Assembly: GCF_000312385.1 (NCBI RefSeq)
Contig: NZ_HE997626.1
Span: 1,456,572-1,520,571, forward strand
Length of the DNA stretch: 64,000 bases
Reading direction: 5' to 3'
Origin: Tsukamurella sp. 1534
GTDB taxonomy: Bacteria; Actinomycetota; Actinomycetes; Mycobacteriales; Mycobacteriaceae
Shown here: positions 15,777-24,111 of the stretch, one piece after another
How positions within the stretch are numbered: position 1 is the first letter of the stretch
How the letters are laid out: each line of letters begins with the position of its first letter
Made by a program: the position numbers and the translations under genes
Notes under the pieces: generated by a model
Seen by the model: only the letters and a program-made list of their open reading frames with translations
Told to the model about the DNA's origin: nothing
Database searches by the model: none

Positions 15777-16738
15777 ACGGTCAGCAGCACCTTCCCGATC
15801 GATTCCGGCGAATCCAGTAGCCCCTGAGCGGCTTCCGCCTCGGCGAGCGGGAGGCGCGCGGAGATCACGGGCGCGATCCGGCCCTCCTCGATCAGGGGCC
15901 ACACGTCCCTGCGGACGCCGGCGACGACGGCGGCCTTGCCGTGCGGCCCGTCGAGCGGTCGGCCCCGCAGGTTGGTGGCGCTGATCCGGCCGCGCTTGGC
16001 GAGCAGCGCGCCGATGTTCAGGGCGCCCTCCGCGCCGCCCTGCAGGCCGATGATCACGAGCCGGCCCTGTTTCGCCAGCGCGCGGACGTTGCCGGGGAGG
16101 TATTTCGCGCCCATGATGTCGAGGATCACGTCCGCGCGGCCGTCGAGGACCTCGGCGAAGTCCTGCTCGCGGTAGTTGATCACGATGTCGGCCCCCAGCT
16201 CGCGGCAGCGCTGCGCCTTGAAATCGGAGCCCACGGTCACGGCCACCGTCGCTCCGAGCGCCTTCCCCAGCTGGATGGCGTGCGTGCCGATGCCGCTGCC
16301 GCCGCCGTGCAGGAGCAGGGTCTCGCCCGCTTGGAGCCCGCCCTCGGTGACCACGTTGGAGTACACGGTGCACGCGACCTCGGGGAGGCCCGCCGCATCT
16401 ACCAGGCTCACGCCCTTCGGGACCGGGAGGCATTGTGTGGCAGGCGCGATCGCGTACTCGGCGTAGCCGCCGCCGGCGAGGAGAGCGCACACCTCGTCGC
16501 CGGGGCGCGGGCCGGTCGTGTCCGGTCCGACGGCGTCGACGGTGCCCGACACCTCGAGGCCCAGCGTCTCGCTGGCCCCGGGCGGCGGCGGGTAGTGGCC
16601 GCGGCGCTGGTGCAGATCGGCGCGGTTCACCGCCGCCGCAGCAACCTTGATCCGCACCTCGCCGGGGCCCGGCTCGGGGACGGGCAGGTCGATGAGCTGC
16701 AGATCCTTACTGGTTTCGTCGACGCCGATCGCCTTCAT
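15773..16738 (-). CDS. NADPH:quinone oxidoreductase-like MDR protein (Rv3777-like)
   Basis: A 321-residue zinc-free medium-chain dehydrogenase/reductase. The N-terminal GroES-like half contains AAVNRADLHQRRGHYPPPPG, typical of PIG3/quinone oxidoreductases. The Rossmann half contains the motif LLLHGGGSGIGTHAIQLGK, which binds NADPH, and GADIVINYREQDF. Such enzymes reduce quinones or enones in the cytoplasm. It is the first gene of an operon with the helical protein and the lipoprotein, and it sits where Rv3777 lies beside Rv3778c in mycobacteria (from memory). The physiological substrate is unknown. Confidence 0.9.
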   Translation of the reverse strand: MKAIGVDETSKDLQLIDLPVPEPGPGEVRIKVAAAAVNRADLHQRRGHYPPPPGASETLGLEVSGTVDAVGPDTTGPRPGDEVCALLAGGGYAEYAIAPATQCLPVPKGVSLVDAAGLPEVACTVYSNVVTEGGLQAGETLLLHGGGSGIGTHAIQLGKALGATVAVTVGSDFKAQRCRELGADIVINYREQDFAEVLDGRADVILDIMGAKYLPGNVRALAKQGRLVIIGLQGGAEGALNIGALLAKRGRISATNLRGRPLDGPHGKAAVVAGVRRDVWPLIEEGRIAPVISARLPLAEAEAAQGLLDSPESIGKVLLTV

Positions 16739-16805
16739 GGTTCATGGGTAGCACACCGGATACGCAGGCGCTGTGCCGCCGCCCGTCCGGTACGATTCGC
16801 CGCAG

Positions 16806-16890
16806 GGAAGTGTGGCAGAGCGGCCGAATGCACTCGCCTTGAAAGCGAGCGTGGGTGAAACCACCGGGGGTTCAAATCCCTCCACTTCCG
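16806..16890 (+). tRNA. tRNA-Ser (anticodon TGA)
   Basis: An 85-base class II tRNA. The acceptor GGAAGTG (16806-16812) pairs with CACTTCC (16883-16889), the discriminator base is G, the anticodon loop is CTTGAAA and GGTTCAAATCC is the T-arm. The long variable arm (GTGGGTGAAACCAC) marks it as tRNA-Ser. CCA is not encoded. TACGAT at 16791-16796 is a likely -10 box only nine bases upstream. The 245 bases from here to the P450 start hold no gene that I can support. Confidence 0.97.
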
Positions 16891-17135
16891 CCCAGTTCGG
16901 GGAGCGCGGAGCGCGAGGCAGACGTGTGCCTCTTGTCGTGTACCCGGTAGCCGCTGGCTCCGGGGGCGTCCATCGCATGGTGCGGCCAGCCGTCGAGGGT
17001 GCGAGGCGATGGGGCGAGGCTTCGATCGATTTTCGGCCCGGCGGCCGATCGAATACCAGAAACCCGGCCGCGCGACGTGACGGACGGCTTAGTTTGGGTA
17101 CGTCCACACATCTTCGTTCGCAAGGCGGTTGGACC

Positions 17136-19556
17136 ATGCGCTTTCTCGAACGGGTCATCAACAAGGCCCAGGCAACCATCCCGATGGAACGGCAAGTGCA
17201 GGGCTTGCACCTCTTCCAGAAGGCCAAGACGATGGCTCTGGGTGACCGGCAGCCGGACTTCGTCGAGGAGGAGATCCCCGACGTCGACGCGGTGACGCTG
17301 ACAGAGATCGACATGAGTAACCCGTTCATGTGGCGGCAGGGCCAGTGGCTCCCCTACTTCGAGCGCCTGCGCAACGAGGCGCCGGTTCACTTCCGGGCGT
17401 CGAGCGAATTCGGTCCGTACTGGTCGGTCACGCGGTACGACGACATCGTCACGGTGGACCGCGACTTCGAGACCTACTCGGCCGAGCCGCAGATCGTCAT
17501 CGGCGTACCGCCAGAGGGCCTGGACATCGAGATGTTCATCGCGATGGACCCGCCACGCCATGACGTGCAGCGCGGGGCGGTCCAGGGCGTCGTGGCACCG
17601 CAGAATCTCGAGGAGATGCAGGGACTGATCCGGTCGCGCGTCCAGGAAGTCCTCGACGACCTGCCGGTCAACGAACCGTTCGACTGGGTGGACAGGGTCA
17701 GCATCGAGCTGACATCCCGCATGCTCGCCACCCTGCTCGACTTCCCCTATGAGGAACGGCGCAAGCTCGTGCACTGGACCGAGTTGGCAGGCGCCAGCGC
17801 CGCGGCCACCGGCGGCGACGTCGACATGGACGAGATGTACCAGGGTGTCGCCGAGATGGCGAAGAGCTTCAGCGACCTGTGGCACGACAAGGCGGCGCGC
17901 CTCAAGGCGGGCGAGAAGCCGGGATACGACCTGATCACCCTGATGCAGATGTCCGAGGACACCAAGGACCTGATCAACAGGCCGATGGAATTCCTCGGCA
18001 ATCTGATCCTGCTCGTCGTGGGCGGGAATGACACCACTCGCAACTCGATGTCGGGCGGCGTGTACGCCCTCAACCTGTTCCCGGACCAATTCGATCGTCT
18101 CAAAGCCGATCACAGCCTGATCCCGAAGTTCGTCCACGAGAACATCCGCTGGCAGACGCCGCTGGCCTACATGCGGCGCATCGCCAAGAAGGACACCGTC
18201 CTGAACGGTCAGTTCATCCGCAAAGGCGACAAGGTCGTCATGTGGTACGCCTCGGCGAACCGGGACGAGCGCACCTTCGAGAACCCGGACGACTTCATCA
18301 TCGACCGGCACAACGCCCGCCACCACCTCTCGTTCGGCATCGGCGTGCACCGCTGCATGGGCAGTCGCGTGGCCGAACTGCAGCTGCGGATCCTCTGGGA
18401 GGAATTGCTCGCGCGGTTCGCGGACATCGAAGTGGTGGACGAGCCGGAGTACCTCCAGTCGAACTTCATCCGGGGTTACACGAAGATGATGGTCACGTTG
18501 ACGCCGATCGGGCAGGAGCCTCGCCCCCGCGACCAACGGCCCCTGCAGCCCGCCGCGGCACGGACTCCCGTTCGTCAACCGATTCGTCGCTCCCGCGAAG
18601 CGACCACCACCACCGAGACGGAAGTCGACGTTCAGGTCACGGGCCGGCGCGAGGTGGCGGACGGGGTCGTCGAGCTCACGCTCGGCGACCCGGCGGGTGC
18701 ACCGCTTCCGTCGTGGACTGCCGGGGCGCACATCGACCTCCTCCTGGAGCCGTCGCTGACGCGGCAGTACTCGCTGTGCGGCAGCGCCTCGGACGAGTCG
18801 TCGTGGAAGATCGGCGTCCTTCGCGACCCGGACAGCCGGGGTGGCTCGGCGTTCGTACACGAGAAGCTGACGGAGGGTGCGACGGTGCGCGTGCGTGGTC
18901 CGCGCAATCACTTCCCCTTGATCGCCTCCGCGAACTACCGATTCGTCGCGGGCGGCATCGGGATCACTCCGATCCTCCCGATGATCGAGGCCGCCGAGGC
19001 GCGTGGGGCGAAATGGAGCCTGCTCTACTGCGGCCGCTCCCGCGAGTCGATGGCGTTCCTGGACCGATTCGAGGACTCCGAGCGGGTCACGATCTGGCCG
19101 AGCAGCGAGAACGGTCGGATCGACCTGGCTGCGACGCTCGGAACGCCCACACCGGACACGGTGGTCTACTGTTGCGGCCCAGGCAATTTCCTCGACGCCG
19201 TGGAGGAGGCGTGCGCGCCGTGGCCCGACGGCAGCCTGCACATCGAGCGCTTCGCGGCCAAGGAGGTCGCGGCGTCCGAGGATGCGCTCGACTCGTTCGA
19301 GGTCGTGTGCTCGCGCTCGGGAGTGACGGTGACCGTTCCGGAAGGCACCACGATCTTCGACGCGGTCGAGAAGGCCGGCGTCGACGTGCTCGGATCCTGC
19401 ATGGAAGGCATCTGCGGCACCTGTGAGGCCGACGTGCTCGAGGGCACGCCGGAGCACCGTGACTCGATCCTGTCCAAGGCGGAGAAGGAACGTGGCGACA
19501 CGATCATGCTCTGCGTTTCCCGTTCCCTGTCGAAGAAGCTGGTGCTGGACGTATGA
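17136..19556 (+). CDS. CYP153-like cytochrome P450 fused to a phthalate-type reductase (self-sufficient P450)
   Basis: One 806-residue protein carries a whole electron chain. Residues 1-460 are a P450: the I-helix motif is GGNDTTR near 298, the EXXR motif falls in HENIRWQTP, and the heme signature FGIGVHRCMG puts the thiolate at Cys407. The text of this domain (FIAMDPPRHDVQR, LGNLILLVVGGNDTTRN, RKGDKVVMWYASANRD) is that of CYP153 terminal alkane hydroxylases. After an Arg/Pro/Thr linker (about 460-495) come an FMN domain (RQYSLCGS), an NAD(P)H domain (GGIGITPILPMI, YCCGPG) and a plant-type [2Fe-2S] domain with Cys755, 760, 763 and 793. The ATG at 17136 is preferred because the upstream frame runs through the tRNA. 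The Rieske gene overlaps its stop. Confidence 0.9.
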   Translation: MRFLERVINKAQATIPMERQVQGLHLFQKAKTMALGDRQPDFVEEEIPDVDAVTLTEIDMSNPFMWRQGQWLPYFERLRNEAPVHFRASSEFGPYWSVTRYDDIVTVDRDFETYSAEPQIVIGVPPEGLDIEMFIAMDPPRHDVQRGAVQGVVAPQNLEEMQGLIRSRVQEVLDDLPVNEPFDWVDRVSIELTSRMLATLLDFPYEERRKLVHWTELAGASAAATGGDVDMDEMYQGVAEMAKSFSDLWHDKAARLKAGEKPGYDLITLMQMSEDTKDLINRPMEFLGNLILLVVGGNDTTRNSMSGGVYALNLFPDQFDRLKADHSLIPKFVHENIRWQTPLAYMRRIAKKDTVLNGQFIRKGDKVVMWYASANRDERTFENPDDFIIDRHNARHHLSFGIGVHRCMGSRVAELQLRILWEELLARFADIEVVDEPEYLQSNFIRGYTKMMVTLTPIGQEPRPRDQRPLQPAAARTPVRQPIRRSREATTTTETEVDVQVTGRREVADGVVELTLGDPAGAPLPSWTAGAHIDLLLEPSLTRQYSLCGSASDESSWKIGVLRDPDSRGGSAFVHEKLTEGATVRVRGPRNHFPLIASANYRFVAGGIGITPILPMIEAAEARGAKWSLLYCGRSRESMAFLDRFEDSERVTIWPSSENGRIDLAATLGTPTPDTVVYCCGPGNFLDAVEEACAPWPDGSLHIERFAAKEVAASEDALDSFEVVCSRSGVTVTVPEGTTIFDAVEKAGVDVLGSCMEGICGTCEADVLEGTPEHRDSILSKAEKERGDTIMLCVSRSLSKKLVLDV

Positions 19557-20599
19557 ACGACACCGCCCGGAATCATCCCGCCGTCGACTATCCGAGGGAC
19601 TGCTGGTACGTCGTCGCCACCGTTGCCGAGGTCGGATACGGATTCACCGCGCGGCGCGTCCTCGACACACCGGTCGTGCTCTTCCGCCTCTCCGACGGCA
19701 CGGTCGCCGCGCTGGAGGACCGCTGCGCGCATCGGCCCTACCCGCTGTCGGCCGGACACCGCGAGGACGACTTCATCGTGTGCGGCTACCACGGCTGCAC
19801 CTACGACGCGACCGGGCGCTGGGTGAGCGTGCCGTCCCAGGACAACCCGCCCTCCGCGCGGGTGCGAGCCTTCCCGGTCGTCGAGCGCGGACCCTTCGTC
19901 TGGATCTGGGTTGGGACGCCCGGCGGCGAGCGGTTGCGGCCGCCGCCGACGACACCGTGGTTACACGGTGACGGCTGGTCGAGCGTCGGGGAACGGCGCG
20001 AGGTGGCCGCCAGCCTGCAGTTGCTGCACGAGCACTACCTCGACCTCTCCAACGTCTTCGCGATGCACCCGGAGATGGTGCCGCCCGGCATCGAGGCGCT
20101 GCCGCCGCTGGAGGACGTCGAGGTGTCCGAGGTCTCGGTCTCCTACCGGCGAGAACTGCCCGAGGCGCCGCTGGCTCCGTGGGAAGCCGGGGTCACCGGG
20201 ATCGACGATGCCACTGTGGCAACGTCATTCGGTCGGACGGAGACGGGCACGTTCGTGACGCCGGGCCTGCACAAGCAGACCTACAGCATCATCGGTACGG
20301 CCGGCCCGGAGCTGGAGCTCGTGCGGACTCACGGTTTCACACCGCAGTCGTCCGGAGTCACCCATGTCTTCCTACAGATCTCGTGGCGGGGCGCTTCGGT
20401 CTCACTCGACATCGGCGAGCAGTTGATCGCGGTCTTCCGCGCGATGGCAGACCGGGACGCCGCCGTGCTCGAGACCATGCAGCGGTGCCTCGACGAGGAC
20501 CCGATCCCACGGCGCTACGTCAACGTCAAGGCGGACCGGGCCGCTGTACGCGCGCGTCGGATCCTGACGGCGATGGTGGAAGACGAGCGGGGAAACTAG
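19553..20599 (+). CDS. Rieske non-heme iron oxygenase alpha subunit (VanA-like), altered iron site
   Basis: A 348-residue ring-hydroxylating or O-demethylase-type oxygenase. The Rieske cluster ligands are Cys58, His60, Cys77 and His80 (CAHRPYPLS, then CGYHGCTYD). The catalytic mononuclear iron motif is normally N-x2-D-x2-H-x4-H; here it reads H161-Y-L-D164-L-S-N167 and then H172, so the first histidine ligand is Asn. The start codon overlaps the stop of the P450-reductase (ATGA), so translation is coupled. No separate reductase gene is adjacent; the phthalate-type reductase fused to the P450 is of the class that normally serves VanA-type oxygenases and could serve both. Substrate unknown. Confidence 0.88.
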   Translation: MNDTARNHPAVDYPRDCWYVVATVAEVGYGFTARRVLDTPVVLFRLSDGTVAALEDRCAHRPYPLSAGHREDDFIVCGYHGCTYDATGRWVSVPSQDNPPSARVRAFPVVERGPFVWIWVGTPGGERLRPPPTTPWLHGDGWSSVGERREVAASLQLLHEHYLDLSNVFAMHPEMVPPGIEALPPLEDVEVSEVSVSYRRELPEAPLAPWEAGVTGIDDATVATSFGRTETGTFVTPGLHKQTYSIIGTAGPELELVRTHGFTPQSSGVTHVFLQISWRGASVSLDIGEQLIAVFRAMADRDAAVLETMQRCLDEDPIPRRYVNVKADRAAVRARRILTAMVEDERGN

Positions 20600-20626
20600 G
20601 CCGGGCGACGAGAACACGAACGGGCC

Positions 20627-21517
20627 CTATCCGCTCGCCGGGTACCAGGGGGTCGACGGCAGGTCGGAGATCTGCTGCGCCGCTGCGGAGGCCGTGTCGA
20701 TGGCCTCCGTCGTCCACGGCGATGAGGTGACCAGGACGAGGTGATCGATCCCCCACGTCGCGGCGGTCCGCGCCCTGCGTGCGAGGTCGTCGGCGGTCTC
20801 GGAAGGGCCGAGCCGCGTGCTCAGAGTGGTCTCGATCTCGGCGGGATTCCTTGCGACGGAGGCGCAGTGCTCGGCGAGCACGGCGAGCTTGCGGCGCACG
20901 GTTCGTCCCTCGTCGGGGATGTCGAACACGTTGCAGGCGTCGGCGTACTCGGCCACCATGCGGAGCGTCCGCTTCTCTCCCGCGCCGCCGATCAGGATCG
21001 GCGGCCGGTGGGCCGGCAACGGGGCCAGTCGCGGGCGGTCGAGGCGCACCGTCGAACCGCGGAACGGACGGTCGTCGCCGGACCAGACCCGGCGGGCCAG
21101 GCGCGCCGTGTCCTCGGCCGCGTCGAGCCGCGCGCGATCCGCGGGGAAAGGCAGGCCGAGGTCGGCGGCCTCGCCCCCGTGGTGGCCGGCGCCGAGCCCG
21201 AGCCACGCTCGGCCCTCGGACAGTAGGGCGAGGGTGGTGACGGCGGCGATGAGCACCGCGGGCGGCCGGAAGGTGGCGGGGGAGACCATGGCGCCCAGGC
21301 GGATCCGCTCGGTGCGTGCGGCGAGGTATCCCAGCGTCGTGTAGGCCTCGAGATGGTCGTGATCACCCTCCGGCGCGGTCGGATCGATCTGCACCAGGTG
21401 GTCGGCGACCCACAGGGTGTCGAAGCCGGCGCCATCGGCCAGAGCCGCGACGCGCGCGAGTCCGGGCAAGGGGCCGTCGGCGAAGGATGGGTTCGTAACG
21501 GAAACACTGACTTTCAT
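20627..21517 (-). CDS. LLM-class F420-dependent oxidoreductase
   Basis: A 296-residue luciferase-like TIM-barrel enzyme. GFDTLWVADHLVQI near residue 35, RIRLGAMVSPATFRPPAVL and WLGLGAGHHGGEA are typical blocks of F420-dependent members, and PPILIGGAGEKRTLRMVAEYADACN is the phosphate-binding region. Hydride transfer from reduced F420 (or FMN) to an unknown substrate is expected. It ends 28 bases from the convergent Rieske gene and overlaps the TetR gene upstream by four bases, so TetR and this enzyme form a unit. It could belong to the same catabolic pathway as the P450 cluster. Confidence 0.88.
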   Translation of the reverse strand: MKVSVSVTNPSFADGPLPGLARVAALADGAGFDTLWVADHLVQIDPTAPEGDHDHLEAYTTLGYLAARTERIRLGAMVSPATFRPPAVLIAAVTTLALLSEGRAWLGLGAGHHGGEAADLGLPFPADRARLDAAEDTARLARRVWSGDDRPFRGSTVRLDRPRLAPLPAHRPPILIGGAGEKRTLRMVAEYADACNVFDIPDEGRTVRRKLAVLAEHCASVARNPAEIETTLSTRLGPSETADDLARRARTAATWGIDHLVLVTSSPWTTEAIDTASAAAQQISDLPSTPWYPASG

Positions 21518-22167
21518 CGTCCACTCCTTGTGTTGGCGTCCTCTGCGGCGAGGCCGGCGATCAGGAGGTCGACGGCGCGCGCGCCTTGCGGGAGAACGAT
21601 TTCGGCGATGTCGGTGCCGGAGTGCCCGGCGGCGGCCAGGCGGTGGATCTCGCTGGTCATCGCCTGCGTGATGCCGACGACGGCGGCGGCGAGGAACCGT
21701 GGGTGCACGGCGTCGGGGGCGCCGCCGGCGAACAGCTCGGCGACGTCAGCCGCCGTGGCTTCCGCGATGAGGAGTTGGCGGGCTCGGAGCGCCGGACTAC
21801 CGGCGATGATCTCGTGTACCCGCACCAGGCCGTCGATCGCTGACGGATCATTCTGCGCCAGAACGCCCCTGGGTTCGAGGATCTCGGCGCGGAAAGTCTG
21901 GAGCATGGGCACGCCGCCGGGGTGGTCGCGCAGCGTGTCGACGAGTCGATCGCCGTACGCGGCCATCCCATGGAGGACCAGGTCCTCCTTGGTGGGGAAG
22001 TAGTTGAAGACGGTGGCCTGTGAGACGTTCGCGGCGCGCGCCACCTCCGTGACGGTCACGTCGTCGAATCCCCGTTCGCCGAAGAGGTCGATCGCAACCT
22101 GCTGGATCCGCTGCCGCGTCTCCAGCTTCTTCCTCTCACGCAGGCCGAGTCCGTCGGGCGGTGCCAT
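21514..22167 (-). CDS. TetR-family repressor
   Basis: A 217-residue regulator. Residues about 10-55 form the TetR HTH: TRQRIQQVAIDLFGERGFDD, then TVTEVARAANVSQATVFNYF and PTKEDLV. The rest is the helical ligand domain. ATG 22167 is chosen over the GTG two codons upstream because GGAG lies five bases before it. A perfect 7-1-7 inverted repeat stands 31 bases upstream in the region shared with the divergent SnoaL-like gene, so it should repress itself, the LLM enzyme and that neighbour. The ligand may be a substrate of the nearby oxygenases. Confidence 0.9.
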   Translation of the reverse strand: MAPPDGLGLRERKKLETRQRIQQVAIDLFGERGFDDVTVTEVARAANVSQATVFNYFPTKEDLVLHGMAAYGDRLVDTLRDHPGGVPMLQTFRAEILEPRGVLAQNDPSAIDGLVRVHEIIAGSPALRARQLLIAEATAADVAELFAGGAPDAVHPRFLAAAVVGITQAMTSEIHRLAAAGHSGTDIAEIVLPQGARAVDLLIAGLAAEDANTRSGR

Positions 22168-22197
22168 GATCACTCCAAAAATATGGTTGCTCGAAAC

Positions 22198-22212
22198 TTA
22201 GAGTCACTCTAA
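22198..22212. promoter_or_regulatory. TetR operator TTAGAGT-C-ACTCTAA
   Basis: A perfect 15-base inverted repeat midway between the TetR and SnoaL-like starts. TAACAT (22210-22215), a probable -10 box for the rightward gene, overlaps its right arm. The layout is classic for autoregulation by TetR. Confidence 0.85.
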
Positions 22213-22253
22213 CATAGCTGGTGGGTGAGGCACAGACCCTGAGGAGACGGAAA

Positions 22254-22622
22254 ATGAGTGACCACGACACGGTGATCGAGGCGCAGAGCAGATTCGACGA
22301 CGCCGAGCTGCGTGACGACCGGGCGGTGCTGAACGAGCTGTTGCACCCGGAGTTCCAGTCGATCGGGCCGAAGGGGTTCGTGCTGGACAAGGAGCAGTGG
22401 ATCGGCCGGCACGAGTTCTTCAGGTATCACGAGCTGGACGTCGACGAGATCGACGCGCGCGTGTTCCGCGACGCGGCGATCGTCCGCTCCGTGCAGCGCA
22501 ATCACGCCGACTCGTCCGGGCACGACGTCCGCATCGCCACCCGCGTCTCGCAGACGTGGGTGCGCGACGACGGGGCGTGGCGGCTCGCGGGCATCCAGTT
22601 CAGCCCTTTCGCCGACGGCTGA
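22254..22622 (+). CDS. SnoaL/DUF4440-like (NTF2 fold) protein
   Basis: A 122-residue cone-shaped NTF2-fold protein. DTVIEAQSRFDDAELRDDRA, then LNELLHPEFQSIGPKGFVL and TWVRDDGAWRLAGIQFSPF are the conserved blocks of DUF4440/SnoaL-like proteins, which may be enzymes, isomerases or binding proteins. GAGGAG lies eight bases before ATG 22254. It is divergent from TetR across the operator, so it is likely a TetR target. The closing W-R-L-A-G-I-Q-F-S segment is typical. Function is not determined. Confidence 0.85.
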   Translation: MSDHDTVIEAQSRFDDAELRDDRAVLNELLHPEFQSIGPKGFVLDKEQWIGRHEFFRYHELDVDEIDARVFRDAAIVRSVQRNHADSSGHDVRIATRVSQTWVRDDGAWRLAGIQFSPFADG

Positions 22623-22690
22623 CGACGCCCCGGCGGTACGCGGGGCGCCGTCGCGGTTGGCGCGCGTTGAACGGGTGCCGCGTCGTGGAA

Positions 22691-23014
22691 TCAGTCGAGC
22701 TTCGCGCCCCCGGCGTTGTCGCGAACGTTCGCCGAAGCCCTCTCGGCATTCGCCCTGTTGGCGAAGGACTCTCCTGAGGCTGCAACCTTGCGCCCGCCTC
22801 GTACGGCACGCCATCGCCACTCGTTGCCGGCATCGAGGTAGACGTCGTACGTCGCGTACTTCGCGCCTGTCTTGAAGTCGGAGGCGGCTCGGCGGGCGTT
22901 CGAGAAGCTCGCGAACGTCTCGCCTGCCCATGCCACCATCTCGTTATTACCGGCGTGGAGCCGCCAGGTCGCCTGTCCGTTCTCAGCGTTGCTGACCGTG
23001 AATCTGTACCCCAT
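22691..23014 (-). CDS. Tandem DUF1508 (YegP-like) protein
   Basis: A 107-residue protein with two repeats of the DUF1508 fold, about residues 4-52 and 57-103. Each has an aromatic-rich strand ([18 protein letters not shown]), then GETFAS or GESFAN, then a helix beginning NARRAA or NAERAS. YegP-type proteins are small and cytoplasmic with unknown function; some are stress-linked. It is convergent with the SnoaL-like gene, and GGAGG lies seven bases before its ATG. Confidence in the family is high, in function low. Confidence 0.88.
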   Translation of the reverse strand: MGYRFTVSNAENGQATWRLHAGNNEMVAWAGETFASFSNARRAASDFKTGAKYATYDVYLDAGNEWRWRAVRGGRKVAASGESFANRANAERASANVRDNAGGAKLD

Positions 23015-23147
23015 GGTTGTCCTCCTGCAGTCGTGCGCCTGTCCGAATCGGGCCGGCGCTGTCGGGTGCCGGCGTCGGTGGTCGAGCGATGTGGGCTGGT
23101 GACCTGCCGGTGTCGTCGATCGTCGTGTGGCGCGTGCCGGGAGCGCG

Positions 23148-23165
23148 CGAGTAGACGGCTACTCG
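23148..23165. promoter_or_regulatory. Perfect 7-4-7 palindrome upstream of the SDR gene
   Basis: CGAGTAG-ACGG-CTACTCG lies in the 297-base gap 23015-23311, between the divergent YegP-like and SDR genes. No T-run follows, so an operator is likelier than a terminator. The rest of the gap holds no gene that I can support; an AT-richer stretch near 23245-23275 (TTAATGACTGTTCTGTAAC) probably holds the SDR promoter. Confidence 0.5.
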
Positions 23166-23311
23166 AATCGCGGCGCCAGACGGTAGAGAAGGTGCGTACT
23201 GCGGAGGGTTCGTTTGCTCATCTGCTGGACCAGGCTCCGGTCCACATGCTAGAAGTTAATGACTGTTCTGTAACTGAGCGACCGTGTCGCCTGTCGAGGA
23301 GAGCTTCGAAG

Positions 23312-24070
23312 ATGGATGTGAAGAACAAGACCGCGCTGGTGACCGGGGGTGCCTCCGGGCTCGGACTCGCGACGGTCACCCGGCTCGCCGCCGACGGTGC
23401 GCGCGTGGTCGCCATCGACCTTCCGGGTGCGGACACCACCGCGCTCGACGCGCTGGGCGAGGCCGTCCGCTTCGCGCCCGCCGACGTCACCGACGAGGCA
23501 GCGGTGCAGGCCGCGGTGGACCAGGCGAACGATCAGGGCACGCTCGCGATCGTCGTCAACTGCGCCGGTATCGGCAACGCGATCAAGACAACCAGCAAGA
23601 AGGGCGCGTTCCCGCTGGACGCGTTCACGAAGGTCGTCAACGTCAATCTCATCGGCACGTTCAACGTGATCCGCCTGGCCGCCACGGCGATCGCCGCGAA
23701 CGAGCAGGACGGCGAGGAGCGTGGCGTCATCGTCAACACGGCCTCGGTCGCCGCGTTCGACGGCCAGATCGGGCAGGCCGCCTACTCGGCGTCCAAGGGC
23801 GGCATCGTCGGTATGACCCTGCCGATCGCCCGTGACCTCGCCTCCGTCGCGATCCGCGTCGTCACCATCGCGCCCGGGCTGTTCCACACGCCCCTCCTCG
23901 GCACCTTGCCCGAGGAGGTCCGCGCCGCGCTCGGTGCGCAGGTCCCGCACCCCGCGCGCCTCGGCGGCCCGTCGGAGTACGCGGATCTGGTGGCGGCCAT
24001 CGTCGGCAATCCGATGCTCAACGGCGAGACGATCCGCCTCGACGGCGCCATCCGCATGGCCCCGCGCTGA
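23312..24070 (+). CDS. SDR dehydrogenase, 3-hydroxyacyl-CoA dehydrogenase type II-like
   Basis: A 252-residue short-chain dehydrogenase. [11 protein letters not shown] near residue 11 is the NAD(P) loop, VNCAGIG the second structural motif, ASVAAFDG gives the catalytic Ser and YSASKGG the Tyr and Lys. Overall it resembles the HSD10 (17-beta-hydroxysteroid/3-hydroxyacyl-CoA dehydrogenase) group. GAGGAGAG lies nine bases before the ATG. The thiolase follows 41 bases downstream on the same strand, which supports a role in beta-oxidation: 3-hydroxyacyl-CoA to 3-ketoacyl-CoA, then cleavage. Confidence 0.9.
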   Translation: MDVKNKTALVTGGASGLGLATVTRLAADGARVVAIDLPGADTTALDALGEAVRFAPADVTDEAAVQAAVDQANDQGTLAIVVNCAGIGNAIKTTSKKGAFPLDAFTKVVNVNLIGTFNVIRLAATAIAANEQDGEERGVIVNTASVAAFDGQIGQAAYSASKGGIVGMTLPIARDLASVAIRVVTIAPGLFHTPLLGTLPEEVRAALGAQVPHPARLGGPSEYADLVAAIVGNPMLNGETIRLDGAIRMAPR

Positions 24071-24111
24071 GCGCACCGTCATACCCTCCCAACCAGATCG
24101 AAGGAACCACC

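Noticed and set aside
16773-17135. P450 read from 16773, adding 121 residues
   Set aside because: The extension translates through tRNA-Ser; ATG 17136 is the family-like start.
16891-17135. A regulatory RNA between tRNA-Ser and the P450 gene
   Set aside because: No long stem, terminator or conserved motif was seen in these 245 bases.
16872-19457. An 861-residue minus-strand open frame opposite the P450-reductase
   Set aside because: Same shadow effect; the plus frame has the heme, FMN and iron-sulphur motifs.
23245-23275. GTTA...TAAC half-palindrome before the SDR gene as a KstR- or FadR-type operator
   Set aside because: Arms match over only four bases; treated as promoter DNA.
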